Origin: Gottfriedia acidiceleris
Lineage (GTDB): Bacteria > Bacillota > Bacilli > Bacillales > Bacillaceae_G
NCBI RefSeq assembly: GCF_023115465.1
Contig: NZ_CP096034.1
Coordinates: 2,604,001-2,668,000, forward strand
Direction: 5' to 3'
Length of the DNA stretch: 64,000 nt
Below, one piece after another: positions 1 to 8,666 of the stretch (the first letter of the stretch is position 1; each line of letters begins with the position of its first letter). The translations under genes and the position numbers were made by a program. The notes under the pieces are model-generated. The model ran no database searches and was not told the DNA's origin. It saw only the letters and a list, made by a program, of their open reading frames with translations.

Positions 1-1
1 A

Positions 2-98
2 CTGCAAATAAAAGTAGCGAATCTGCAATTAAATTTGTTAAACCGCAATTAAAATTATCAAATCTGCAATTAAATCTAGCACAAGTGCAATTAAGATA
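2..98. repeat. Degenerate tandem repeat with a 21-bp period
   Basis: Five copies of a core resembling CTGCAATTAAAT recur with their central GC at positions 4, 25, 45, 66 and 87, so the spacing is 20 to 21 bp, about two helical turns. The stretches between cores are AT-rich and variable. A single related core (GAATCTGCAAAA) lies near 220. The array may continue left of the window. It is clearly periodic, but its function is unknown. Confidence 0.6.
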
Positions 99-277
99 CG
101 AAATTAACCCTACCAGTTAAGGTATTTCACACCAAGGACTGTTTATCAATTCATATTTTTTAAAGAAAACTAGCAATTTCCCTCTAATTTTATCTATCTC
201 GAATAAAAAGTCGCTACGAATCTGCAAAAATATGAATTGTGATAGAACAGTGCTATACATTCTAGTGTAATACAACA

Positions 278-326
278 AAAAAGGACCGCTTAGATCAGTT
301 CCCCTGACCAATAAGACAGTCCTTTT
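278..326 (-). terminator. Intrinsic terminator of the betaine-type ABC operon
   Basis: On the minus strand an AAAAGGAC arm pairs with GTCCTTTTTT. An inner GGTCAG/CTGATC pairing extends the stem, and a T run follows. It begins a few bases past the stop of the permease/binding-protein fusion gene. Confidence 0.75.
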
Positions 327-329
327 CGT

Positions 330-1856
330 TTATTTTAGCAAACCCTCTTCCTTCAAAAACTCTCTAGCAACACTTTCAGCAGATTTTCCACCAACATTTA
401 CTTTGTAATTCATTTCTCGCATTTCATCATCCGTTATTTTATTTTTTAATTTATTTAGTATAATTTTGACTTCTGGATATTTTTTAAGTGTTTCTTTTCT
501 CAGAAGTGGTGCGCATTGATATGGTGGGAATAAATTTTTATCATCGACTAGCACTTTCATGTTATAACTGTGGAGTTCACTATCAGTTGAATATGCATCG
601 ATTATTGAGAGATCGCCCGATTGAATTGCGTCATATCGCAATTTTGGTTCCATCGTTTTTAAATTTTGGAACTTTAATCCATATAATTTTTGTAGACCTA
701 AATATCCGTCTTCACGATCTGTAAATTCTAATGTGAAACCTGCTTTTAACTGATTTTCTACTTTGGTTGCATCTGAAATTGTTTCGATTCCAAATTGTTT
801 CGAAATATGATCCGGAACAGCTAATGCATACGTGTCATTAAATTTCATAGGTTCCAAATAGCTCAAATTATATTTTTTTGCTAAACCTTCAGCAGCTTGT
901 TCATATACTGCATTTGCATCGTTACTAACAGTCTTTTCTTTCAAAAAAGTAGAAATGGCCGTACCTGTATATTCTGGATAAATATCAATGTCACCCTTTT
1001 TTAATGCATTAAACACAAATGTTGTTTTACCAAAATTAGGCTTAACTTCAACGTTTAGATTCGTTTCATCCTCAATCATTAATTTATACATATTCATTAT
1101 TATTTCTGGTTCAGCACCTAGTTTTCCAGCGATCACTAGATCCGTTTTATTCCAAGATTTAATTGTTAATGGAGAAAATAATAATGCTAATAAAATAAAA
1201 CTAGCAGTTATGATTCTTAATGAAAAACTCTTAAAACTCCTCTTCTCTATTAATCTTAAAATAAAATCAAATATAATTGCTAAAAGTGCTGAAGGTATTG
1301 CCCCTATAATGATTAAATTCATATCGTTTCGATCGATTCCTAATAATATTAAACTACCTAAACCTCCAGCTCCTATTAAAGCGGCGATTGTTGCCGTTCC
1401 AACAATTATGACCATCGCAGTTCGGATTCCCGCCATCATAACTGGTAATGCTAATGGTAATTCAACCTTAAAAAGTCTTTGTCTACCGTTCATTCCTAAC
1501 CCAGTTGCTGCTTCTAATAGAATCGGATCAATCTCCTTAATTCCGGTATATGTATTTCGCAGGATCGGCAATAATGCATAAACACTTAGCGCAATCACCG
1601 CTGGAATCTTTCCAATACCGACTAAAGGTATTAAAATCCCTAACAGTGCTAATGAAGGAATCGTTTGAATAACTGCTGTAGTTCCAATTACAAATTCAGA
1701 GAGAACTTTCTTTCTCGTTAAGTAAATTCCAACCGGGACAGCTATTATTATTGCAATAATAAGTGCAAATACTGAAATTTGAATATGCTCTAACAAAGCT
1801 GTTAGTAATTGCTCTTTTCTATTTGCAAGGGTTGTTGTAAATGAAGTGAGAATCAT
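330..1856 (-). CDS. Glycine betaine/carnitine/choline-type ABC importer, permease fused to substrate-binding protein
   Basis: The N-terminal ~215 residues form a binding-protein-dependent permease domain with about six membrane segments and an EAA-type loop (EAATGLGMNGRQRLFKVELP). From residue ~240 to the end is an OpuAC-like solute-binding domain (DLVIAGKLGAEPEI...), tethered to the outer membrane face. This permease/receptor fusion is typical of the BusB, OpuF and BilE types that import quaternary-amine osmolytes. The gene is second in a two-gene operon. Its ATG lies 1 nt after the stop of the ATPase gene, with GGAGGG as ribosome binding site, so translation is probably coupled. Substrate is inferred from the family; glycine betaine, choline or carnitine cannot be separated here. 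Confidence 0.85.
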   Translation of the reverse strand: MILTSFTTTLANRKEQLLTALLEHIQISVFALIIAIIIAVPVGIYLTRKKVLSEFVIGTTAVIQTIPSLALLGILIPLVGIGKIPAVIALSVYALLPILRNTYTGIKEIDPILLEAATGLGMNGRQRLFKVELPLALPVMMAGIRTAMVIIVGTATIAALIGAGGLGSLILLGIDRNDMNLIIIGAIPSALLAIIFDFILRLIEKRSFKSFSLRIITASFILLALLFSPLTIKSWNKTDLVIAGKLGAEPEIIMNMYKLMIEDETNLNVEVKPNFGKTTFVFNALKKGDIDIYPEYTGTAISTFLKEKTVSNDANAVYEQAAEGLAKKYNLSYLEPMKFNDTYALAVPDHISKQFGIETISDATKVENQLKAGFTLEFTDREDGYLGLQKLYGLKFQNLKTMEPKLRYDAIQSGDLSIIDAYSTDSELHSYNMKVLVDDKNLFPPYQCAPLLRKETLKKYPEVKIILNKLKNKITDDEMREMNYKVNVGGKSAESVAREFLKEEGLLK

Positions 1857-1857
1857 C

Positions 1858-2610
1858 TTATATTCCCTCCTTTACAACAGCTTTACCACGATAATTGTCT
1901 ATAAATTGTTCAACGAAAGGGTTAACTGGATTATTTAAAATTTCTTCCTTCGTACCTACTTGAACTAGTTCACCATCGTGCATGATCCCGATTCGGTCTC
2001 CTAAATAAAATGCCTCGTCTAAATCATGAGTAACGAAAAGGATCGTTTTATTAATCTTAGTTTTTAATTGCTTCAAGTCCTTTTGTAATTGTAATCTAGT
2101 AATCGGATCTAATGCACTAAACGGTTCGTCCATTAATAATAAGTTTGGATCTCCTGCTAAAGCCCTCGCTACACCTACCCGCTGTTGTTGACCCCCAGAC
2201 AACTCCGAAACTGATCTTTTACTAAATTCCAAAGGATTTAATTTTACTAATTCTAATAATTCTTGAGTTCGCTCATTTATTTGTGCTTTGTTCCATTTTT
2301 TTAATTCTGGTACGATTGAAATATTTTCTTCAACATTCAGATGAGGAAATAGTGCAATCTGTTGTAGTACATATCCAAACTCTCTCCTCAGCTTATGTTC
2401 ATCATAATCTTTAATGTTTTTATCATTATAAAAAATTTCACCGTCTGTTGGTTTAATTAATCTATTTATTAATTTAATTGTTGTTGTTTTTCCACAGCCA
2501 CTTGGGCCAATTAAAACAAAGCATTCACCTGAATGAATTGAAAAAGATAAATCCTGAACTGCACTTTTTCCATTTGAAAACTTAAAAGATATATCTTGAA
2601 ATTGGATCAT
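1858..2610 (-). CDS. ATP-binding subunit of the betaine/choline-type ABC importer
   Basis: A 250-residue ABC ATPase with Walker A GPSGCGKTT (~35-43), Q-loop, signature LSGGQQQRVGVARAL, Walker B LLLMDEPF and the switch histidine in LFVTHD. It belongs to the proline/glycine betaine family, but the C-terminal CBS pair found in OpuAA and OpuCA is absent. Sensing of osmotic strength by CBS domains is therefore not expected. It is first in the operon, with GGGAGG six bases before the ATG. It should drive the adjoining permease/receptor fusion. Confidence 0.88.
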   Translation of the reverse strand: MIQFQDISFKFSNGKSAVQDLSFSIHSGECFVLIGPSGCGKTTTIKLINRLIKPTDGEIFYNDKNIKDYDEHKLRREFGYVLQQIALFPHLNVEENISIVPELKKWNKAQINERTQELLELVKLNPLEFSKRSVSELSGGQQQRVGVARALAGDPNLLLMDEPFSALDPITRLQLQKDLKQLKTKINKTILFVTHDLDEAFYLGDRIGIMHDGELVQVGTKEEILNNPVNPFVEQFIDNYRGKAVVKEGI

Positions 2611-2820
2611 TCTAGTCCTCCCTTAAAAAAGCCTATAATTATATATAGTTAGAGGACAAGTTTACTTATGCTTTAAGCAATAAAAATTAGGACAAAAGAA
2701 ATTTTTTTCATTCTTTATGAAAATTGTAAGAATTTTAAAAGATTTTGTAGTAAATAAAGTTATTTTTTGATAGAATGAGAAAATCATTTTTAAAAAGCAA
2801 CTATGTTTGAGGTGAATTAT

Positions 2821-4155
2821 TTGAATACTTTATCAAAAAAAGAAATACTGTTTATTGGATTTATGTTATTTTCTATGTTATTTGGTGCAGGTAATTTAAT
2901 TTTCCCAGCATACATTGGACAAGCAGCCGGAGAGAATGTATGGGAAGCAATTATAGGATTTATTATTTCAGATGCAGGTATTGCGATTTTAGCATTTATA
3001 GCAATAGCAAAATCCGGTGATTTTGATACGCTTGTAAAGAGAGTACATCCTATTTTTGCACTTCTCTTCCCGATGGCAATCTACTTGTCGATCGGACCTG
3101 GACTTGCAATTCCACGCGCTAGTAGTCTCGCATATGAAATGGGTGTTAAACCATTTTTGTCCGAAGGTTTAGCTAATTCGCCAATAGGACTATTAGTTTA
3201 TTCAATTGTGTTTTTTAGTATCGTTTATTGGTTTGCTAAATCACCTTCAAAATTAGTTGACAGATTCGGTAAAATTTTAACTCCAGCTTTACTAATCTTA
3301 ATTTTAATTGTTTTTATTAAAGCAATGTTTACGGACTTATCTAGTTTTAAGGGTGCATCCTTAACATACAAATCTAATCCAGTCTCACAAGGAATTTTAG
3401 ATGGCTATCAAACGATGGATGGGATTTGCGCATTAATCTACGGGATTGTTTTCATCAATATTTTTCAAAGATTAAATGTTACAAATCAAAAATTACAAAT
3501 TAAGTATTTAATGATTTTCGGTTTAATTTGTGCATTATTATTATCGATGACTTATTTTATAATTGGCTACTTAGGTGCCTCAACAACGATTACTGGACAA
3601 ATTGACAATGGAGCAATCGTCTTAACAACAGTAATGAATCAATTATTTGGAAATGGTGGAACGATTGTTTTAGGACTTATTTTTACACTTGCATGTTTAA
3701 GTGTTTGTATTGGTTTAATTACATCATGTTCTCAATATTTTAATAGTATTTTCTCTAAATTATCATATAAAAAATGGGCAATCTTATTATGTTTCTTTAG
3801 TGGATTCGTAGCCAATTTAGGACTTACACAAATATTAAAAGTATCCGTTCCAATATTAGGTCTTTTATATCCGATGGCAATTGCACTGATTGTTCTAGCA
3901 CTTTTACACGATCAATTACCATTTAAAGGTAGAGCAATTTATTTATTAACAATTTTGTTTGTTGGAATTTATAGCTTAATCGAAATAATCAATTCATCAT
4001 TTTTAAATAACGGCTTAAATGAATTATTATCGATTGTTCCAATGCAAAGTAAAGGATTCGGTTGGGTAATACCTGGTTTAATCGGTTTTGTAATTGGTTG
4101 TATAATGGAGAAGTTTTTCGTTAAAGAATATACCGAAGTAAAGAAGGCAGTTTAA
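2821..4155 (+). CDS. brnQ: Branched-chain amino acid transport system II carrier protein
   Basis: LIVCS-family cation symporter for leucine, isoleucine and valine, with about 12 hydrophobic segments. The N-terminus carries the family pattern SMLFGAGNLIFPAYIGQAAG. The longest frame opens with an ATG at 2803, but GAGGTG at 2809-2814 lies inside that extension, six bases before a TTG at 2821. The TTG start (MNTLSKKEILFIGF...) is preferred and gives the usual BrnQ N-terminus of 444 residues. It is monocistronic and faces the lactate-oxidase-like gene across a shared terminator. CodY control is common for such carriers, but no convincing CodY box was found upstream. Confidence 0.93.
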   Translation: MNTLSKKEILFIGFMLFSMLFGAGNLIFPAYIGQAAGENVWEAIIGFIISDAGIAILAFIAIAKSGDFDTLVKRVHPIFALLFPMAIYLSIGPGLAIPRASSLAYEMGVKPFLSEGLANSPIGLLVYSIVFFSIVYWFAKSPSKLVDRFGKILTPALLILILIVFIKAMFTDLSSFKGASLTYKSNPVSQGILDGYQTMDGICALIYGIVFINIFQRLNVTNQKLQIKYLMIFGLICALLLSMTYFIIGYLGASTTITGQIDNGAIVLTTVMNQLFGNGGTIVLGLIFTLACLSVCIGLITSCSQYFNSIFSKLSYKKWAILLCFFSGFVANLGLTQILKVSVPILGLLYPMAIALIVLALLHDQLPFKGRAIYLLTILFVGIYSLIEIINSSFLNNGLNELLSIVPMQSKGFGWVIPGLIGFVIGCIMEKFFVKEYTEVKKAV

Positions 4156-4170
4156 TTATATTTTCAAAAT

Positions 4171-4216
4171 AAAGAGCGACTCATTAGTCTAAGCACTCAC
4201 TGAGATCGCTCTTTTT
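4171..4216. terminator. Bidirectional terminator between brnQ and the lactate-oxidase-like gene
   Basis: AAAGAGCGA with inner CTCA pairs with TGAG-ATCGCTCTTTTT. T runs are present on both strands, so it can end both convergent genes. Confidence 0.85.
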
Positions 4217-4221
4217 AATTT

Positions 4222-5394
4222 TTAAAAATGTTTACTAAGGTTTTCTTTTACCAACAAAGATGGCTTTAATTCACTGATACTTTTTTGTCCGGATAAAGCC
4301 ATCGTTAAATCAAAATCAGCTAAAATATTTTTCATTACTTGGACTACCCCGTTTTTACCAGCAAGAGCTAGGCCATACATATACGGTCGACCAATTAAAA
4401 CTGCATCAGCACCGATTGCTAATGCTTTATATACATCTGATCCTCTTCTAATACCACTATCCATTAAAATTGGTAATCTACCTTTTAATTCACTACAAAT
4501 ACTCTCTAATGCATCTAAAGTACTAATCGTTCCATCAACCTGTCTTCCACCATGATTCGAAACGATAATGCCATCCATACCATATTCAAGAGCAAGCATT
4601 GCATCATCCTTATGTAAAATTCCCTTTAATAAAATAGGTAATTTAGTTTGATTTCGCAAAAATGCTAAATCCTCCCATGTTAATGCAGGATTGCCAAAGA
4701 GTCTTGTCCATAATAGAATTGCTGACTGTGGATCTTCTTCAGGTGATTTATTTAATCGTGAGCGAAATACAGGATCCTCTAAATAGTTACCAATCCCTTG
4801 GCCTTGTAAAAATGGTAAATATGCATTTTCAATATCTTTTTCTCTCCAACCCATAATCGAGGTATCAAGCGTAATAACAATCGCTTCGTAGCCATTTGCT
4901 TCAGCACGTTTAATCATACTTGCTGCAATTTCCATATCACTACTACAATATAATTGATACCATTTTGGAGAATTTCCTAGAACAGTTGAAACCTTTTCTA
5001 ATGAGTAAGTCGATGCAGTGCTAGTAATGTATGGAATATTCAATTCTGCAGCTGCTCGAGCAGCTTCAAGTTCCCCTTCTGGATGTGCAATCGACTGGAC
5101 ACCGATTGGAGCAAATAAAATCGGCGAGTTATATGTTTTGCCAAATAAATTTATACTAATATCACGCTCAGCCACATTACGTAACATTCGCGGTACAATT
5201 TTCCACTTATCAAATGCTAATCTATTTTCAATCATCGAGCGCTCACTACCAGCGCCCCCAGCTATATAATAAAAAGGTCCTTCCTCTAATTGATCTTGTG
5301 CTAACTTTTCTAAATCCTCAAATCTAACAGGAATCTCACTTTTTTTTCCACCACTATACACTTGCAATTGAATATAATTTCCGAAATTCTTCAT
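4222..5394 (-). CDS. FMN-dependent alpha-hydroxy-acid oxidizing protein (lactate oxidase/monooxygenase-like)
   Basis: TIM-barrel flavoprotein of the FMN-dependent alpha-hydroxy-acid dehydrogenase family. Visible family marks are YYIAGGAGSE, the FMN-contacting lysine in LLKGIL, the catalytic histidine/arginine in SNHGGRQVDG, and DSGIRRGSDVYKALAIGADAV followed by GRPYMYGLA. The protein is soluble, about 390 residues, like lactate oxidase and lactate 2-monooxygenase. The exact product (pyruvate plus H2O2, or acetate) cannot be told. A TTG at 5412 opens a longer frame, but AAGGA lies just upstream of the ATG at 5394, which is preferred. A consensus cre site lies immediately upstream, so catabolite control by CcpA is likely. 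Confidence 0.87.
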   Translation of the reverse strand: MKNFGNYIQLQVYSGGKKSEIPVRFEDLEKLAQDQLEEGPFYYIAGGAGSERSMIENRLAFDKWKIVPRMLRNVAERDISINLFGKTYNSPILFAPIGVQSIAHPEGELEAARAAAELNIPYITSTASTYSLEKVSTVLGNSPKWYQLYCSSDMEIAASMIKRAEANGYEAIVITLDTSIMGWREKDIENAYLPFLQGQGIGNYLEDPVFRSRLNKSPEEDPQSAILLWTRLFGNPALTWEDLAFLRNQTKLPILLKGILHKDDAMLALEYGMDGIIVSNHGGRQVDGTISTLDALESICSELKGRLPILMDSGIRRGSDVYKALAIGADAVLIGRPYMYGLALAGKNGVVQVMKNILADFDLTMALSGQKSISELKPSLLVKENLSKHF

Positions 5395-5416
5395 TCGAAA
5401 CACATCCTTCAAAAAA

Positions 5417-5431
5417 ATGTAACCGTTTACA
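5417..5431. promoter_or_regulatory. Catabolite-responsive element (cre) for CcpA
   Basis: The 15-mer ATGTAACCGTTTACA fits the Bacillus cre consensus WTGNAANCGNWNNCW at every position. It lies about 25 bp upstream of the chosen ATG of the lactate-oxidase-like gene, just outside its ribosome binding site. A position this close suits repression by promoter overlap or roadblock. Confidence 0.75.
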
Positions 5432-5647
5432 TATTCTAATTCATTTCAACTAACTCCTCTATTTTTCTTAATAAATCATTCGACATTTTGAATATTTATA
5501 AGATTCTTTATACCGTCAAGTACTTACTTTTATATTAAAAAATTTTTTTTGAATTATATTACTCTATTTTTATTGTTCTGATAAAAAAATGAATTTTCTT
5601 ACTTTATATTGATTAAATATGTTCTTAAATACTGTAATAGAGTGTAC

Positions 5648-5732
5648 AAATAAGTAAGATACCCTTTTTATTGGTAATGGTTGATTTAAAGTAGTATAAA
5701 TCGATTAACCAATTTTATTGCCTACTTATTTA
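5648..5732. repeat. Long imperfect inverted repeat upstream of guaD
   Basis: The left arm (about 5648-5688: AAATAAGTA ... TTGGTAATGGTTGATTTA) is mirrored by the right arm (about 5697-5732: TAAATCGATTAACCAA ... TACTTATTT) around a short loop. Transcribed, it would give an ~85-nt hairpin with bulges. It sits ~70 bp before guaD in a gene-free stretch of ~370 bp. It could be a structured leader, a degraded miniature element or a protein-binding site; no known riboswitch was recognised. Confidence 0.5.
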
Positions 5733-5799
5733 TATTAATTTAAGAGATTAGATAAATGGAAAAACCTTTCGCCCTTATTACTATAAAGGTGGTGTTAGT

Positions 5800-6276
5800 T
5801 TGAATCACTCTGATTGGATTAAATTAAGTGTAAGACTTGCTTATGAAAATTTATTAAATAAGAATGGTGGGCCATTTGGGGCAGTTGTTGTCCAAAATGG
5901 AAAAGTAATTGGTGCCGGTGTAAATGGTGTCACTACTTTAAATGATCCAACTGCACATGCAGAGGTTCAAGCAATTCGAAACGCATGTCAAAATTTAGGT
6001 ACATATTTATTAAAAGATGCCGTCTTATATACTAGCTGTGAACCATGCCCAATGTGTCTAAGTGCCGCCTATTGGTCTAGAATATCAAAAATATATTATT
6101 TTTTTACAAAAGATGATGCTGCAAAAATTGGATTTGATGATGCACATATTTATGATGAACTTTCATTGCCTTATGAAGATCGAACGATCCCTAGTGAACA
6201 AATTATGATTAAGGTCAAAGATATTGAAAACCCTTTCATTGTTTGGTCAAAAGATGAAAGTCATGTACATTATTAA
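5800..6276 (+). CDS. guaD: Guanine deaminase
   Basis: Zinc-dependent cytidine-deaminase-fold enzyme that hydrolyses guanine to xanthine in purine salvage. Zinc ligand His53 and catalytic Glu55 are in TAHAEV, and the ligands Cys83 and Cys86 are in SCEPCPMC. Length (158 residues) and the C-terminal region (FDDAHIYDE..., ERTIP-like segment) follow Bacillus GuaD rather than the tRNA deaminase TadA. The start is a TTG preceded by AAAGGTGGTG. It appears monocistronic, with a long inverted repeat in its upstream region. Confidence 0.9.
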   Translation: MNHSDWIKLSVRLAYENLLNKNGGPFGAVVVQNGKVIGAGVNGVTTLNDPTAHAEVQAIRNACQNLGTYLLKDAVLYTSCEPCPMCLSAAYWSRISKIYYFFTKDDAAKIGFDDAHIYDELSLPYEDRTIPSEQIMIKVKDIENPFIVWSKDESHVHY

Positions 6277-6286
6277 ACAGTATAGA

Positions 6287-6319
6287 AAAGGTTGCTCATT
6301 AATAATAATGGGCAACCTT
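6287..6319. terminator. Bidirectional terminator between guaD and the YkvA-like gene
   Basis: The near-perfect stem AGGTTGCtCATTA / TAATGgGCAACCT lies between two convergent genes and is followed by TTATTTTAATTTT on the plus strand. Confidence 0.8.
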
Positions 6320-6340
6320 ATTTTAATTTTGATTGATATT

Positions 6341-6799
6341 TTAATCTTTTAGCTCATGATCTTGCTCTATCTCTTCAATTTCCACTAAATTTGTTGAATC
6401 ATCTTTTTCGATATTATTTTCTTTCCAAATTTTATACTTTTCAATATCTTTGTTAATTTGTTTAAATGTATACGCTAAAATCGTTGCATCATCTAAAAAG
6501 CCTAAGCCTACGATAAAATCTGGTATTGCGTCGATTGGACTGACAAAATAAATTAATGCTCCGATTACTGTCAAAATTGATTTTGTAGAAATATCTCTAT
6601 AACTGCCATTAATATATGATTTAAATAGATCGATAAATAAATTTACTTTTCCCCAAGCTTCACCTAACGCGCCTTTTTTATCCGGTGCGAGCTGAGCTGC
6701 TTTTTTCAATAAATTCGTTGATTTTTCTTTATTTCCTAAATAGGAAGAAGCTTTCTTTAAATACTTTTTAAAAAACTTATTATCATTTAACTCGGACAT
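6341..6799 (-). CDS. YkvA family (DUF1232) protein
   Basis: 152 residues. The middle contains the DUF1232 signature: a hydrophobic segment (ILTVIGALIYFVSPIDAIPD) running into FIVGLGFLDDATILAYTFKQI. Charged N- and C-terminal tails flank it, the C-terminus being very acidic. The family is widespread and of unknown function; one membrane-associated hairpin is likely. A strong AGGAG-type site precedes the ATG. Confidence 0.8.
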   Translation of the reverse strand: MSELNDNKFFKKYLKKASSYLGNKEKSTNLLKKAAQLAPDKKGALGEAWGKVNLFIDLFKSYINGSYRDISTKSILTVIGALIYFVSPIDAIPDFIVGLGFLDDATILAYTFKQINKDIEKYKIWKENNIEKDDSTNLVEIEEIEQDHELKD

Positions 6800-6857
6800 T
6801 TTTTCTCCTCCCTTTTTTATAGTTTAACAAATATAAAAACAAGATGAAAGTACGAAA

Positions 6858-6883
6858 AACCACTAATCAATTGATTAGTGGTT
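6858..6883 (-). terminator. Terminator of the ABC-F gene
   Basis: A perfect 26-bp palindrome (half: AACCACTAATCAA) lies just past the stop of the ABC-F gene. On the minus strand it is followed by TTTTTCG. Confidence 0.7.
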
Positions 6884-6919
6884 TAACTTCTATCCTGTGA
6901 ATGGCCTTTGTATGTGGAA

Positions 6920-8542
6920 TTACTTATTATATAACTCTTCTACTTGCTTTTGTAAATCCTTGTTCTCTAAGAACTCATCATAAGTACACTCTTTATCAAC
7001 TAAACCGTTTGGTGTTACTTCAATGATACGGTTTGCAATAGTTTGAATGAACTGATGGTCATGAGAAGTAAATAATGCAGTACCTTTGAAGGCAATTAAA
7101 CCATTATTTAATGCCGTAATTGACTCTAAGTCTAAGTGGTTAGTAGGATCATCTAATACTAATACGTTTGCTCCACTTAACATCATTTTTGAAAGCATAC
7201 AACGAACTTTTTCTCCCCCAGAAAGAACAGAAGCTTTTTTCATTACTTCCTCTCCTGAGAATAGCATACGTCCTAAGAAACCACGTAAGAAGCTCTCAGA
7301 CTCATCTTGTGGAGAGAACTGACGTAACCATTCGATTAAGTTCATGTCACTATTTTCAAAGAACTCAGAGTTATCTTTAGGGAAAAATGCTTGAGAAGTT
7401 GTTACACCCCATTTAAATGAACCAGTATCCGGCTCCATTTCACCCATTAAAATTTTAAATAAAGTTGAAATTGCAACGTCATTTTTACCTACAAACGCAA
7501 TTTTATCGCCTTTGTTTACAGTAAAACGTACATTATCTAGTACTTTTTCACCATCGATTGTTTTTGAAATTCCATCTACAGTTAATAAATCATTTCCAAC
7601 TTCCCTCTCTGGCGTAAATCCAACGAATGGATAACGACGAGAAGATGGTCTAATATCATCAAGCGTAATTTTATCTAAAAGTTTTTTACGTGAAGTAGCT
7701 TGTTTTGCTTTTGAAGCATTTGAGCTAAATCGAGCAATAAATCCTTGTAGTTCTTTAATTTTCTCTTCTTTTTTCTTATTAGCATCAGACATTAATTTTT
7801 GAGCTAATTGACTTGATTCATACCAGAAATCATAGTTACCAACATAAAGTTGAATTTTACCAAAATCTAAATCTGCCATATGTGTACAAACTTGATTTAA
7901 GAAGTGACGGTCATGTGATACAACGATAACTGTGTTTTCAAAGTTAATTAAGAAGTTTTCTAACCATTGAACAGCTTTAAGATCTAAGTTGTTCGTAGGC
8001 TCATCTAGTAAAAGAATATCTGGTTGACCAAATAGTGCTTGAGCAAGTAGTACTTTTACTTTCTCACCAGCTTGTAATTCAGCCATTTTTTTATAATGTA
8101 AGTCTTCTGTAATACCAAGACCTTTTAATAAAATCGCAGCTTCTGATTCTGCTTCCCAACCATTTAACTCTGCAAACTCACCTTCAAGTTCTGCAGCTTT
8201 CATGCCATCTTCTTCAGTAAAATCTTCCTTCATATAGATTGCATCTTTTTCTTTCATTACTTCATAAAGACGAGTATGACCCATAATAACTGTTTGAAGA
8301 ACTTCAAACTCTTCATATTCAAACTGATTTTGTTTTAATACTGCAAGGCGCTCACCTGGCGTTACAATAACATCACCTGTAGACGGCTCGATTTCACCAG
8401 ATAAAATTTTAATAAAAGTAGATTTACCCGCACCATTAGCACCAATTAAACCGTAACAGTTACCTGGTGTAAATTTTATATTAACATCATCAAATAATTT
8501 TCTGTCCGCAAAACGCAAACTAACATTGCTTACTGTAATCAT
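6920..8542 (-). CDS. ykpA: ABC-F family ribosome-associated ATPase (YkpA/YbiT type)
   Basis: Two ABC cassettes in one soluble chain without membrane segments, joined by a basic linker (SNASKAKQATSRKKLLDKITL) that in ABC-F proteins reaches the ribosomal tRNA site. First cassette: Walker A GANGAGKST, Walker B LLLDEPTNNLDL, with a degenerate signature LQAGEKVKV. Second cassette: Walker A region GKNDVAIST, which lacks the usual GKT/S core, signature LSGGEKVRC, and Walker B LVLDDPTNHLDL, where Asp replaces the catalytic Glu. The 540-residue length and overall sequence match Bacillus YkpA. The role is inferred as translation factor or ribosome rescue rather than transport. It is monocistronic. Confidence 0.88.
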   Translation of the reverse strand: MITVSNVSLRFADRKLFDDVNIKFTPGNCYGLIGANGAGKSTFIKILSGEIEPSTGDVIVTPGERLAVLKQNQFEYEEFEVLQTVIMGHTRLYEVMKEKDAIYMKEDFTEEDGMKAAELEGEFAELNGWEAESEAAILLKGLGITEDLHYKKMAELQAGEKVKVLLAQALFGQPDILLLDEPTNNLDLKAVQWLENFLINFENTVIVVSHDRHFLNQVCTHMADLDFGKIQLYVGNYDFWYESSQLAQKLMSDANKKKEEKIKELQGFIARFSSNASKAKQATSRKKLLDKITLDDIRPSSRRYPFVGFTPEREVGNDLLTVDGISKTIDGEKVLDNVRFTVNKGDKIAFVGKNDVAISTLFKILMGEMEPDTGSFKWGVTTSQAFFPKDNSEFFENSDMNLIEWLRQFSPQDESESFLRGFLGRMLFSGEEVMKKASVLSGGEKVRCMLSKMMLSGANVLVLDDPTNHLDLESITALNNGLIAFKGTALFTSHDHQFIQTIANRIIEVTPNGLVDKECTYDEFLENKDLQKQVEELYNK

Positions 8543-8666
8543 TTTATTTTTATTCCTCCAACTCTTTTGCTCTACTCTTTACAATACCATACTTTAAAGG
8601 GAAATTAAATTTTTTCTAAAATAAATTCTTAATCAATCACCAAATTTTGTAAAAAAATAGCTTAAT

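Noticed and set aside
117-311. 64-codon minus-strand frame near the left edge
   Set aside because: It overlaps the terminator of the ABC operon, has no ribosome binding site and no protein-like composition.
988-1581. 197-codon plus-strand frame
   Set aside because: It lies antisense within the permease/binding-protein gene. Its length reflects low stop density opposite hydrophobic codons.
2722-2745. CodY-box-like sequences upstream of brnQ
   Set aside because: The best 15-mers differ from the consensus at four positions and the region is simply AT-rich, so they are not listed.
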